From Setomelanomma holmii (Eukaryota; Ascomycota; Dothideomycetes; Pleosporales; Phaeosphaeriaceae), in the NCBI GenBank assembly GCA_010015745.1, contig ML978154.1, positions 954,668 through 1,018,667 of the forward strand: a DNA stretch of 64,000 bases. The letters are read 5' to 3'. The notes below the pieces were generated by a model that worked only from the letters and a program-made list of their open reading frames with translations, was not told the origin of the DNA and searched no databases. The first letter of the stretch is position 1. Each line of letters starts with the position of its first letter. Below, piece after piece: positions 25,197 to 35,800 of this stretch. A program made the position numbers and the translations under genes.

Positions 25197-26529
25197 ATGT
25201 CGAACCAGCAAATTGTACAATCTAAGGGTATCTATCATGGCCTGCCTGTCTTCCCTTCAAACATCAAAGGCTTGACCGCCATCATCACTGGCGCAAATGG
25301 TATATCAGGGAATTATATGCTACGTGTTCTCGCACAAGACCCAGAGCGCTGGAGCAAGATTTACTGTCTTTCGCGAAGACCGCCGGCAATTCCAAATGGA
25401 TTACCAAAGAATGCTGAGCACATCGCGCTCGACTTTCTGAAAGATCCACAAGAAATTGCCAAGGTCTTGAAAGAGAAGGGTGTGAAAGCAGACTACGTGT
25501 TCTTTTACAGCTATGTTCAGGCGAAGCCGAAAGAGGGTGAAGGGCTATGGAGTGATGCCGAGGAAATGTGCAGAGTAAACGGTATGTCAAATCTACACAG
25601 GATGCTCACAAATATCTTGCTGATACTACATAGTCGCTCTTTTAAAGAACTTCTGCGAAGCACTCCCCCTTGCTAACATCCAGCCGAAACGCATCATGCT
25701 TCAGACTGGTGCCAAGAACTACGGCATCCATCTCGGTCCGGCAGGCAACCCGCAGGAGGAAACCGCACCTCGGGTCACTCTTGAGCCAAACTTCTACTAC
25801 CCTCAAGAAGATTATCTTTGGGACTTCTGCAAGAAGCGCAACATTGACTGGAACGTGTGCATGCCATCTGGCATTCTCGGCGCGGTCCCAGATGCTGCGA
25901 TGAATCTTGTCTTCCCGCTGGGAGTATATGCTAGCGTGCGAAAGCATCTAGGCGAGAAGCTAGAGTTCCCATGCGACCTGAACGCATGGGAGAACACAAG
26001 ATGTTTAAGCAGTAGCATGATGAATGGCTACATGGAGGAATGGGCTGTGCTCAGCGACGTCGCCAAGAATGAGAGATTCAATACTATGGACGGTACGACA
26101 TTCGCATGGGGCAATTTCTGGCCCAAGTTTGCCAAATGGTATGATATGCAGTATGAGCGGCCTAGCATGAATAGCAGTGCATACACAGAGGTTACAACGC
26201 GCTTTGATCCGCCACCACGGGGCTTCGGACCACCTGGAAAGTATCGTTATCGCTTCAGGCTTGTCGATTGGGCGAAGCAGGAGAAGGTGCGAAAGGCCTG
26301 GGAAGAGCTGGCCTTGAAGTATGGGTTGACAGGTGGGAAGCTACAAGATATGGATATTGATCGCATCTTTGGCTTTACAGATGGCTCGCTATTGGGCTCC
26401 ACGCTGGATCTTACGATGAACAAGGCGAGGAAGATGGGTTGGCATGGCTTTGTCGATTCGAATGATGCGATTAAAGAAGTGCTGGGAGAGTTCGCGGATC
26501 TAAATATGATTCCGCCAGTTGGCAAGTGA
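25197..26529 (+). CDS. PRISE-family short-chain reductase (progesterone 5-beta-reductase/iridoid synthase-like)
   Basis: The two exons (25197-25581 and 25634-26529) give about 426 residues; the 52-nt intron has donor GTATGT and acceptor ATAG. The N-terminal Rossmann motif is ITGANGISGNYML, followed by CLSRRPP, which suits NADP(H) phosphate binding. The atypical catalytic pair of this family is visible: Lys in QTGAKNYGIHLGP and Tyr in NFYYPQEDYLWDF. The family reduces activated C=C bonds of enones using NADPH; plant members act on steroids and iridoid precursors. Fungal members often sit near secondary metabolism, but no biosynthetic cluster is visible here. The substrate is unknown. The gene is intact. 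Confidence 0.85.
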
Positions 26530-26622
26530 ATTAATTCGCGGCTGCCATGCAATCAGACCGTACGCTTGGTACCACAAACAGCAATGCAGAATTACCAGCG
26601 TATCTTGATTTGGATCTTGCGC

Positions 26623-26628
26623 TATAAA
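26623..26628 (+). promoter_or_regulatory. TATA box of the small coiled-coil gene
   Basis: TATAAA lies 31 nt upstream of ATG 26654 and is followed by a C/T-rich stretch. This is close for a fungal gene, so transcription may begin near the start codon or the alternative ATG downstream may be used. Confidence 0.4.
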
Positions 26629-26653
26629 CTTCCCAATCTCTTCAACTCATGAC

Positions 26654-27058
26654 ATGCTCTCACGTTCTCTTATCACTATTTCCTCCGTTCAATCTACCAA
26701 TTTTACGCTTTCGTCCAGCACGTACAACCACTTTCTTTACCGATATGTCTCAACCACGACGCAAAACGCTCTCGGCCCAGGAAGCAGAAGAGATCTCCGT
26801 CATTTTAGCAAGAAGATTGAAGAGACTGCCGAGGTCCGTAAAGCCATAGTAGAAGACAATGCCGCGAAAATTGAGGTCGCTCGGATCCGCTGCGAGGAAG
26901 CTCAACGAATGCTACAACAAGCGGAGCATGATGCCCAAGTGCACGTTCAAGTGCATGACATTACACACGGTGAGATTGTGAAACTGGGGGATATGGTATG
27001 GGAAGTCACGCAGAAGAAGGGAGATGTGGCAGTGCCCGGTAGAAATGCTGGCAAATAG
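26654..27058 (+). CDS. Small coiled-coil protein, possibly mitochondrial
   Basis: A single exon of 134 residues. The first 40 residues are Ser/Thr/Arg-rich without acidic residues (MLSRSLITISSVQ...YRYVSTTT), as in a mitochondrial presequence. The centre (about 50-95) is a charged helix with coiled-coil character (KKIEETAEVRKAIVEDNAAK, then RCEEAQRMLQQAEHDAQ). A His/Val stretch and a short C-terminal segment follow. No family is recognised. A dead coiled-coil gene at 58.6-59.3 kb has a similar style but I see no clear homology. Another frame over the same bases (26649-26849) is less protein-like. Confidence 0.5.
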   Translation: MLSRSLITISSVQSTNFTLSSSTYNHFLYRYVSTTTQNALGPGSRRDLRHFSKKIEETAEVRKAIVEDNAAKIEVARIRCEEAQRMLQQAEHDAQVHVQVHDITHGEIVKLGDMVWEVTQKKGDVAVPGRNAGK

Positions 27059-27171
27059 GTCCCGAACAAGCTCTTGGACTTGACACACAACATCTCGCAA
27101 TGCTCCGACGCCTGAGCCGATCAGGGAGAGAGGGAAGTTCTGAACCTATAGAGTCGGTTTGATATCCTTAC

Positions 27172-28890
27172 TCATAAATGCGGAAACACCTGCGACCAAG
27201 CCGTCGTCTTATACACATCTTCCGGCACCTCTCTTATACTAACAAACGCCTCGACAACCAGAAACGCGCGACTAACAACATAACTTACTCCACAAAGCAC
27301 ACACAAGCTTGTAATCAAGCTAACAGACACCCATCCTAGTCGGCGCTCGTTATATGCGACCCACACTCTATCGATGCCTGGAAACACTTTCGCCAGAAGA
27401 TTGGTCAGTAGCCAAAATGCCGCGCAAAAGGTCACCCACACGGAGCTCAGATGCCAGAATAATTTCTCGAGTTGAGTGGGGAAGAAGTAGTCCCAGGCTG
27501 CGACGTGGATGGCACCGTAGGTCATGGATGCGCCCCAGAGAACCATGCCCATCACGAGCGATTGAGTGCGCCGGAGGAAACCTGCGTTAGGCCAGTCGAG
27601 GGCATGGTCTTGGACAAGTTCGGTTGCGTAGGGATGGTATCTGGAGGCAGAGCACTCCTGGTCGATAGCTACAAAGCGAGCGCGTAGTGCAGGATACAGC
27701 GCGACGGCTTCTGCAGCTATTCTTTTGTGCTCGGCGCTAATCTCGTCTTCGGGCATGGGCGAGGAGGGCTCGGGATTGTTGCCAAAGTGCTCACCGCGCG
27801 GACGAAAGTGGCCTTTCGCGCCGAGAGCGCTTGTCGTCAAGTGTGCAATATTTTCATGAGGAAGAGCAGCTGTGCCGTCATCATCGAGATAGACAAGCTG
27901 TTTCATCTGAGGCGTCGCATGTCGGAACATGGCCAGCTTTCCCTTCGGCACTTCGCCGCTCATTCGACTGGCCAGAAACATATACGCTGCGAATGGCCAC
28001 ACCCAGTCTCCTTTCAAAATTGTTGGCGATGCAACTTGTCGAGGTTTATGCCACCACAGCACATACATGATCAGTGCGCATACAACATGAGCCACGGTGT
28101 GCACTTCTAGTAGCGTCGTTGGGAGTCCAGTAGCGGTTCGAGTAATGACCTGGATTATCATCCAGCCTGCCTGAATACATACGAGGAGCTTGGCGAGACC
28201 ATCAGCTTTGTTCTTGTCCTTAATGTCGTCGAGGGAGATGTCCGGGATGTGTCCGCATTGCGCTAGAAGTGCGACGCCTTTTGCTGTTAAGGTAAGGCGT
28301 TCGGCATTTCCAAAGAGAGGCGCGTAGCGAGTCTCGGTATGATCGATGTCGATTGCAAAGCCACCCATGGTTCCATAGAAACCATGAGCAATAGTCCACG
28401 AAGATGTTCTTTTGTCGTGTTCTGTAGATTCTGACGCTACAATTGCTACCTAGTCCTGTGTAAGTCACGTAGATCTATGCTGTCTTGGTTTCCATTCACT
28501 TACCTTTTCGCTCGAGCTAGCACCACTATCTGACTTGTTCCTTGCTTGTTCGACCTCATAACGAAGTTGGCGAGCGGATGCTAATTGCCTCCAAGCGGTG
28601 TACAGTATGAGTTCAGGTGCAAACAAGCCAATGATGCACCAAAACAACTCTCGCAGCAAAGTCCGGTAGAATCCTTCCGACTTTCGCGGGATGTTCAAGT
28701 GCACAGCCGAGTAGACGCAGAGACCAAGTGTGGCGAAGCAGCTCAATAGGAGTGAGATGGTGTCGCGTGTGTTATCTTCTTGAACGAAGCCGACAGTAGT
28801 TGATGTGTCGACATTGCCGATGCTTATGGAGGAAGCCCTTGGAGCGAGACTGAATATCGCAAGGCTAATCAACAACGTGCTCGCTGCCAT
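27172..28890 (-). CDS. Fungal polytopic membrane protein with signal peptide
   Basis: The two exons (28890-28504 and 28449-27172) flank a 54-nt intron, giving about 554 residues. A signal peptide (MAASTLLISLAIFSLAPRASS) leads into a short lumenal segment and TM helices (ISLLLSCFATLGLCVYSAVH, FWCIIGLFAPELILYTAW). A region near WTIAHGFYGTMGGFAIDI follows, then paired helices, a cytoplasmic acidic/Pro loop (FGNNPEPSSPMPEDE) and four C-terminal helices (VMGMVLWGASMTYGAI, VWVTFCAAFWLL, and so on). I recognise the order SP, LSC..T...C.Y...HLN.P, W...HGF...MGGF as a large ascomycete-specific family without known function. ATG 28890 is preferred because it starts the signal peptide. It is divergent from the PAQR remnant only about 160 bp away. 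Confidence 0.75.
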
Positions 28891-29049
28891 GTTCAAGAAA
28901 ATCCAAGTTGAGTGACATATCGGAACACGAAGCGCTGCGGGACGTCCCACTTATACGACCGTGTCCCATCATGCTTGTCCTGCTTTCGTCGACGAGAGTA
29001 ATATCTGATACCCGAATCCGCAATCGTTTTTGACGCAAGTCTATTTTAG

Positions 29050-29930
29050 TAAACATCTTCTCTCATCTAATTGGCTCAGCGCTATTCTTCACTCTCCCAA
29101 TACCCGTCTACTATTCTCTACAGCCGCGGTACGGTTCAGCAACCACAGCAGACATCATCGTCTTTTCCACATTCTTCTTCGGCGTTGCATTCTGCTTCGC
29201 TCTCTCAGCAACGTGCGTAAAGCAACACTCCAATCATTCCCACACAGTCACTAATCCCTCCAAAAGTTTCCATATATTCAACAATCACAGCGAAAGCGTA
29301 CATGTATTCGGTAATCAATTAGACTACGTCTGCTCTCCCTCATTCCCGTTGGCAATATCCCGGGACTGACCATCACAGCTCGGCATCGTAATCCTAATGT
29401 GGGGTTCCACAATCCCCTGCGTCTACTATGGGTTCTACTGCTCTGCCAACTTACAGACAGCTTACTATACCCTCGTCTCCGTGCTCGCTGCAGGTTGTGT
29501 CTATGCGACTCTACACCCAGCTTTCCGTCGTCCGAAATATCGCCCATATCGCGCTGCCATGTACGCAGGCCTCGGATTGTCTTTCATCATACCCATTATC
29601 CACGGCGTCGCCAAATTTGGCTGGGAGACGCAGATGTGGCGTATGAGTTTGGATTGGATGGCTTTGATGGCTACATTTAATCTTGTTGGTGGGGGGATGT
29701 ATGCTCTGCGAGTGAGTCTGCTTTCCTTATTCGAATGGCACCAAGAACGGGCGAGTCTAATTCTAGCGACACAGATTCCAGAAAAGTGGTATCCTTATCG
29801 CTTTGACGTGTGGGGTGCAAGTCACCAGATCATGCATTGTCTGGTGATTTGTGCGGGAGTTGCGCATCTGTTTGGGCTGCTGAGGAGTTTTGATCATGTT
29901 CACGGGCAGAAGAATGTCTGCGGGCGGTGA
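29050..29930 (+). pseudogene. PAQR (adiponectin-receptor-like/Izh) gene lacking its 5' part
   Basis: Four exons are readable: 29050-29212, 29267-29327, 29379-29711 and 29775-29930, with introns of 54, 51 and 63 nt. They encode the seven-TM PAQR core from NIFSHLIGSALFFTLPIP through ALSATFHIFNNHSE (zinc-site His), LDYLGIVILMWGS and DVWGASHQIMHCLV (the two C-terminal zinc His) to TGA. The first exon starts at a splice acceptor (TTTTAG), yet the 160 bp up to the divergent gene contains no exon with the conserved N-terminal part (the usual Trp/Tyr-rich segment before HNE-V-NI). No in-frame ATG precedes TM1. Family members act in zinc and sterol homeostasis in the ER or plasma membrane. The gene is probably 5'-truncated. 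Confidence 0.7.
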
Positions 29931-29975
29931 AGTGATATATGATGCTTTGTCAAGAGTATTTAGGCTGCTGGGTGT

Positions 29976-30101
29976 AGAGTGCGCAACAAGCAAGCGATAG
30001 GCAGATTGATTACCGTATTAGGCCTCTAAAGACCACTATCTGGTCCGTGATAGTTCTAATCTGGTAATCAATCTGCCTATCGCTTGCTTGTTGCCCACTC
30101 T
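29976..30101. repeat. Long inverted repeat (hairpin) between convergent genes
   Basis: The arms 29984-30014 and 30063-30093 are perfect reverse complements over 31 nt. They extend outward to 29976 and 30101 with one mismatch (39-nt arms). The 48-nt loop contains a smaller hairpin (GACCA...TGGTC) and ATTAG/CTAAT next to the stem. The repeat lies between the stop of the PAQR remnant (29930) and the stop of DGK1 (30239). It may be a MITE-like insertion or a transcribed structured 3' end. Confidence 0.9.
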
Positions 30102-30238
30102 GGCTGGGTGTCAGCATTACAGTCTTGTCTGGGTAGTCTGTAAATGCTAACAGTATGCTCATCAACGCCATCACCAGATCCGACCCGCGTCTATGGGGTA
30201 TATGTGTGGGGTATCGAAAACCTGAGTATATAGGAGAG

Positions 30239-31472
30239 TTATCCAAAAACCTTGAGGAAACCCCACAGTCCAGCACCGCATAGGACGGGTATCGTCAGAT
30301 TGTCATCCCATCCAAAAAGGTCGATGGCCTCGCTCGCACTCGCGATGAAGCCCGAGGCGACAGACATGGCAGCCAGTGCCCAGTATCCCGTGACTGACGC
30401 GTGTGTCACGTCTAAACCAAGTATGTTTCTGGCCTGCTTTGGTAGCATAAGTACGTCTTGGAACGCGAATACATGTTCTCCTTGGTTGTATTCCGCGAAC
30501 ATGGGACCCAGCCAACCCCACCACATGGCTGCCGTGATGATGCCAGTGATGCATGCTGCAATCGAGCCTGCAAGACTCTTGCCCCTTCGGATGGCGGGAG
30601 TGTAGCGTCCCCAGAGCCTGCCAAAGGTGCTAGCCGCCGTGTCGCACCAGCTTAGAAGCAAGATGGCCATAACGCCTACGTCTTTTGGGCAGAAGCGCAT
30701 GACGATCCACGCTCCCAGGAGATATGAGATAACACCATTGTAGCCGTCGACCTCAGACTCGCGCATCAAGGCACCGAGGCAACGAATGTAGAAGCGGTTA
30801 ATCTGCCAGTACCGGTGTCGCAACACGTCGGTCAACGCAATGGGGACGAGTAGTGTGAGCAGAACGGGGTGGATGGAGGCGGTCTGCGTTCCAGTTACAT
30901 AGAGGAAGAGGGTCAGGAAGCCAATCGAGACGTGCAGGATCTTGCGAGGAATCTCGTGCTTGTGAATCTGCAAGGTGTGTTAGCAAGGGACAGTTCCTAA
31001 GATCTGTTTGAAGCATGTGACGTACGAATGACCGCCATTTCTGGTGTATCGGAATCAGACCCAGCGGACTCGGACTCCTGCTCATTTCCCTCCAGTAGTT
31101 CTTATTGGCTTGCGCGGGGCTCAAATGGCCATTCGAGGTTCCATTGGGTGTCAGCTCCAGGCTCTTCTTCAACCCAGTCAACTGCCGCCTGCTTGTCAGG
31201 CCGCTCATCCTCCTCCTGCTACCCACTCCACGGCTCTCTAGTATCGGACTGCGACTCCTAGCTCTCGCTCGCTTCTCTGGGTCCGAGCCTGAGGAGTCTT
31301 CATCGATCGGTGGGGGTGACTGCACGCGGTTTTGTTGCCTGTTCTTGCGCGTCGAGGAGCGCGTCACGGGGCCGAAGTAGCCATCTTGCGCGCTGCCTGC
31401 TTCGGATGGTGTAGGAGAGGGCGATATGACGCGTGGTGTGTGCGGTATTTGGTACTGGCGTGAGGACTCCAT
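30239..31472 (-). CDS. DGK1: CTP-dependent diacylglycerol kinase
   Basis: Exon 1 runs 31472-31026; the intron is 30968-31025 (58 nt, donor GTACGT); exon 2 ends at 30239. The product has about 390 residues. The N-terminal 145 are Ser/Pro/Arg-rich and hydrophilic (TPRVISPSPTPSEAGS). The CTP-transferase domain starts at IHKHEIPRKILHVSIGFLTL and has about six TM helices, with LGALMRESEVDGYNGVISYL, LSWCDTAASTFGRLWG and RRGKSLAGSIAA. DGK1/Hsd1 phosphorylates diacylglycerol with CTP at the nuclear/ER membrane, opposing the phosphatase PAH1 and feeding phosphatidate to phospholipid synthesis. An in-frame upstream ATG (31766) would add 98 residues of Pro-rich sequence; I prefer 31472 but cannot exclude it. 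The gene is intact. Confidence 0.85.
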
Positions 31473-31766
31473 TGCGGTGCGCCAGCAGGTGGGGAAGTAT
31501 GGTAGCGGAGGGGCGCGGATGACGCCGGAAAGATGTGAGCGAGCGCGAGCTACAAGTAACGCGACGTGGCCCAGAAGACTCGGGGCTTCCGGTATGTTGT
31601 AGAATGGATGGTGAGGCTGAGTGCGCGCGTCTGCAGTGACGGAGCTTATTGTGGCATCTACATCGATTTGTGTACCGTCAGCCTCTGCTGGATCTAGAGG
31701 TGCGAATTCGTCCGGCCAACGCGCATCGTCTGAGGAGACAGGAGATGCCACAATGCGAGCGGGCAA

Positions 31767-32203
31767 CGGCGGCCGAGAAGATATAGGAGCGTGTATGAGG
31801 GACGTCCCGGGAAGGAGAGACGACGGCGTATGTAATCTTGCTACTTAGGCTGGACTGGAAACTGGCGATGCAATCATGCGAATGCGCGGATGGTGTGCCT
31901 GCGCGAAATCCGGCTTGGCGGTGATATCAGCTTGCATGTGAAGACGTAAGGCTGGAAATAGTGATACACAGCAATAACGGCGGTCTTTTGATCATCTAGG
32001 CACCAAGCAGGCTTGTCGAGTCTTGTACACAGAACAAGCAGCACATATGACGACTGTGACACGCACCTCCGGCTGCACCTGCCTGTGATGATGTGTGGCG
32101 GTTACAGCCAATCAGAGCACGCTCCAACTTTTTTTCGTGGCACCAAAAGTTCATACACAACTTTGAAGATCATCACTCTTCAAAGCCCGCACCCTCTTGA
32201 AAT
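31767..32203. other. Divergent promoter region of DGK1 and SPB4
   Basis: The divergent spacer measures 437 bp from the alternative DGK1 ATG, or about 730 bp from the preferred one. I see no coding element or convincing TATA box, which is usual for housekeeping fungal genes. Confidence 0.4.
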
Positions 32204-34170
32204 ATGGTACCCCAAACCAAAGTCGATCGGGCGTTCAGCGCGTTAACGCCTGCATTGTCAGAATGGATTTTGGAAGCCGTGGATGCCATGGGCTTTGTGA
32301 AGACGACACCCGTTCAGCATGCAGCCATTCCCATGTTCACGAAGAATTCAGATGTAGTCGTGGAGGCAGTTACAGGTAGTGGAAAGACACTCGCGTACGC
32401 CCAGGATTCCATGCCTTTGATAACCAGCTGACGTCGTCCAGATTCTTGATCCCCATCGTGGAACGGTTACTTCGACTGGACGCGCCTATCAAGAAGCATC
32501 ACGTGGGCGCAATCATTATCTCGCCTACCAGAGAACTCGCGACGCAGATACATACAGTACTATGTGCACTGCTAAGATTTCATGCGCCGTCAGCAGCACT
32601 CCTCGAACCTGAAGACGAGGACACAGACATGGAAGATTCAGATGCACCACCAAAACCAGCGTTCCCACCAGGGACACTCAAGGTCTTGCCACAACTGCTG
32701 CTTGGTGGTTCAGTGACCCCTGCACAAGATCTCAGCGCCTTTCTGAAGCGATCGTCAAACATTCTCATCGGTACTCCTGGACGACTTCTCGAACTGCTGC
32801 GCTCGCCGCACGTTCATTGTCCCCAGTCATCTTTCGATGCTTTGGTACTAGACGAGGCAGATCGATTGCTAGACCTCGGCTTCAAGGAAGACTTACAGAA
32901 AATCATATCACGCTTGCCCAAACAAAGAAGGACAGGCCTCTTTAGCGCTAGTATGAGTGAGGCAGTGGACCAGCTCATTCGTGTTGGTTTGCGCAATCCA
33001 GTACGAATAGCTGTCAAAGTCAAGGCAAGAGCTGTCAACAGCAAGGTAGGCGAGGATGGCAAGATCGAAGACAAGCGGACACCTGCAAGTCTACAGATGT
33101 CCTTTCTCGTCACACTTCCCTCGCACAAGCTACCGGCCATCAAGAAAACTCTTTCCTCGCTTCAACCCCAACCACAGAAGACAATACTGTATCTCGCTAC
33201 ATGTTACTCGGTCGATTATTTTCAGCACGTTCTACCTGATGTGCTCGACGGTTATACCATAGTACCTCTTCACGGAAAGCATCCCGACAAAGTACGGCGC
33301 AAGAATTTCAACAAGTTCGTTGACAGCGTTGTTCCTTCAATTCTTCTAACAACCGACGTTGCCGCCCGAGGGCTGGACATCCCTGCTGTGGATTTGGTCT
33401 TTCAACTCGATCCCCCCGCCGACCCCAAGACATTCATCCACCGCTGTGGCCGCGCCGGCCGAGCCGGCCGCAGAGGTTTGGCTGTCATTCTCCTCACGCC
33501 CGGGCGTGAAGAAGACTACATCGAGTTCCTCCAAGTCCGACAAACCCCAATATCGCCTCTTACAACTCCATCCATCACAGTCACATCCTCCGACGCCGAG
33601 GCCATAACATCAAAGATACGGAAGCAAGTCCGGCAAGATCGTGCTCTCTTTGATAAGGCCCAACGGGGCTTCGTCTCCTGGGTACGCGCCTACAGCAAAC
33701 ACACTGCGAGCTCCATCTTCCGCGTCGCCGACCTCGACTGGGCCGAACTAGGTGCCGCATGGGGTCTGCTCACGCTCCCTGGTATGCCCGAGCTCAAGCA
33801 CTGGGAAGGCGATCGACGTTTGGGCCAAGATCTCGATCTCGCGACCTACGCATACAAAGATAAGACGCGTGAAAAGCAAAGACTGGAAGAGCTTAGCAAG
33901 GAGCAAGAAGCTGGTGAAGAGAAGAAAAGACATAAGAAGGAAGACAGGGAAAAGAGCGCGTGGACAGAACAAAAGGAGAGTAAAGTGACGAAGGAAGCGA
34001 GACGGGGAAAGAAGGCTAAGAAGCGTGAGCATGATCGCATTGCGAAGATGACAGATGAAGAGAGGAAGGAGGAAGAGAGATTACAAGGGATGATTGAGCA
34101 GATGCGGAAGAAGGTCAAGAAGCAGGAGGCGGAGGATAAGGAGGGCGAGTTTGAGGGGTTTAGTGATTGA
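32204..34170 (+). CDS. SPB4: DEAD-box ATP-dependent rRNA helicase
   Basis: The two exons (32204-32394 and 32442-34170) flank a 47-nt intron inside motif I context (SGKTLA|FLIPIVERLL), giving about 639 residues. The motifs in order are Q-motif KTTPVQHAAIP, I AVTGSGKT, Ia PTRELATQI, Ib GTPGRL, II VLDEADRLLDLGF, III in the form SAS rather than SAT, V TTDVAARGLDIP and VI HRCGRAGRAGRRG. A Spb4-type domain follows (RAYSKHTASSIFRVADLDW) and a Lys/Glu-rich tail. An acidic insertion (EPEDEDTDMEDSDAP) follows motif Ia. Spb4 (DDX55) is needed for 27S pre-rRNA processing and 60S assembly in the nucleolus. The gene is intact, as expected for an essential gene. Confidence 0.9.
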
Positions 34171-34281
34171 AAACCTCCATCCTTGACAGTGTGAGGTACC
34201 GGGCGTGCGAGCTCATACAAGTATTCTTCTACAATCGACCTTTCTCCTCCTCCTCCACATCTGACGCTCCCAACTCCCTCA

Positions 34282-34641
34282 TCAACCCCTTAACCTATCA
34301 CAACACTTCCTTATCTCTCCCACCATCTCCACCCTCCCATCCTCAACCTCTTTCTTCACACGCGCCAATCTCGCCTGCGCAGCTACCAGCGCAGCTTCAG
34401 CGTCCGCGATGCGCTTCTTGCCGGCGACGTTGTAATCTTGCAGATCGGTAGTGAACACCACGAGTAGACGGCGCAGCGTGTCGAGCTCATCTGCGCGGTC
34501 GTGGGATTTTTGTTGACGATAGTGGTTGAGGATGATGCCTGGGATGTTTTAGTGTGATAGATGAAGGGGTGCTTGGGTGTATGTGCGGACGATGCGTGCA
34601 TCTTCGTCTGACTGGGAGGTGGGTCGGCGTGGTTTGTCCAT
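34282..34641 (-). CDS. Small coiled-coil protein, exon joint unresolved
   Basis: A minus-strand frame from ATG 34641 encodes MDKPRRPTSQSDEDARIVRT, hits TAA near 34545, and continues in the same frame as a strong helix (NHYRQQKSHDRADELDTL, DLQDYNVAGKKRIADAEAAL, RVKKEVEDGRVEMV) to TGA 34282-34284. The composition and heptad pattern show that the second part is real coding sequence of a coiled-coil subunit-like protein (about 110 residues in all). The expected intron would need a donor after ..YTQ. None with GT gives the right phase, so either the donor is lost or the joint lies elsewhere. It converges with SPB4. The family is not recognised. Confidence 0.4.
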
Positions 34642-35281
34642 AGTGCCGGTCGAGAGGGTGTGGAGTTGAGGGTCGTGGATTGTCAAGCCGGGAAAATGAT
34701 CTGGAGCCGCCAGGGGCAATCAATTTGTGTGGCGACGTTGAGAGTGCTGACGTGGGGAGCGTGAAAGCACATGCCGTTTGGTCATATTGGTTGCGACTGT
34801 TCTACATATTTCTACATGGTAAAAGTTTACGAAAGAATGAGCTACTAATAGTGATATCACGTCGGGCTAGACGAAGTCATAAGCGTCCTGGCTCACCCAA
34901 GCATTCAACTTGGTCAATGATACGGGCCCAGTCTCTCTTTCATGCTTCATTGACATGCAAGATCCAATAGTAGACGCATCCGTAGGTATATATCGCCCGC
35001 TCGAAAAGAGATTTCGTCTTATCCTGTCAGCATACAGAAGCAAAGGTAGTAATTCTTGACGCCTTTTTCTGAATAGGCAAAAATATTCGACTGAGCGAAA
35101 GGAATATTCAGCTGATGCTGACTGCACGTAGCACCCTACACAGCTTGGCCAAATTGAACTCATAAAACACCGCCTGTTGCAGAAAAATATAGACTGAATA
35201 CAGCTGTAGCGATGATTTGGAGGATCACCATCGGCTATCGTGACTTGGGCACCACATGACTCTCCTCCTTTCATTACCTCA
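34642..35281. other. No supported gene
   Basis: A 135-codon minus-strand frame (35274-34867) lacks protein-like composition and overlaps the 3' end of the secreted-protein gene. Nothing else is seen. Confidence 0.4.
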
Positions 35282-35710
35282 CTAAGTACAATACAGCATC
35301 CAACTCAGACAAACGCTGATATCTATACATCCTTGATCCGTGCCCCAGCCTCCCTCGATGTTCTTGCATTCACGATCCGATAACAGCAATACTATTATCC
35401 CGTAAGATTAGCGCCGCTCTCCATGCCGATGTTCAAACTCGAGCTCCTTCACCAGGACATCCCTTCTTCGGCCACCAAATGTTCATACTGCTGCCCAACA
35501 GCTCATTACATTTACCGTAGTGATCCGGATACGCCATTCCGCCACTGTAGTCTTTTTGCCCCTGTGAGCATGCTTTGTCGGAGAAGGTGCCGAAGATAGC
35601 GGATGTGTCGTCACGGTGGCAGTTTGGGAGCGGGATGACGGTGAGGCTGTCCCGGTGGATGCGAGGCTGGCGAGAAGGACGAGCGTGTTTGGGAGGGGGT
35701 TGAGATGCAT
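35282..35710 (-). pseudogene. Small secreted protein, paralogue A, frameshifted
   Basis: ATG 35710 starts a signal peptide (MHLNPLPNTLVLLASLASTG). After about 30 codons the frame must shift by one base near 35610-35628 to reach the body RDDTSAIFGTFSDKACSQGQ and NIWWPKKGC. An intron at 35392-35452 (donor GTGAAG, branch GCTAAT, acceptor ATAG) joins a second exon beginning VLLLSDRECKN and ending at TAG 35282-35284. The body matches the + strand gene at 36363-36786 segment by segment, including the intron position (K-K-G-C-x|V-L-L). The mature protein would be about 110 residues with some eight Cys. The 1-nt shift implies inactivation unless it is a sequence error. Confidence 0.7.
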
Positions 35711-35793
35711 TTTGGTTGGAGGTGGATGGGTGAATGTAGGCGGAGTGAGTGGATGGATGGATGATGTGGGTGAGGTATATTGCAATTGAGGAG

Positions 35794-35800
35794 TATATAT
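35794..35800 (-). promoter_or_regulatory. TATA box of secreted protein A
   Basis: TATATAT (ATATATA read on the minus strand) lies about 85 nt upstream of ATG 35710, followed by a C/A-rich leader. The paralogue has the same GTATATATGC core at 36220-36229. Confidence 0.5.

Noticed and set aside
27172..28368. Possible biosynthetic cluster around the PRISE reductase
   Set aside because: Neighbours are a coiled-coil protein, an unknown membrane family, PAQR and lipid or ribosome genes; no synthase, P450 or transporter is linked.
34867..35274. 135-codon minus-strand frame
   Set aside because: Non-protein-like, Cys/Arg scatter, and it overlaps nothing that supports it; it sits in the 3' flank of the secreted-protein gene.
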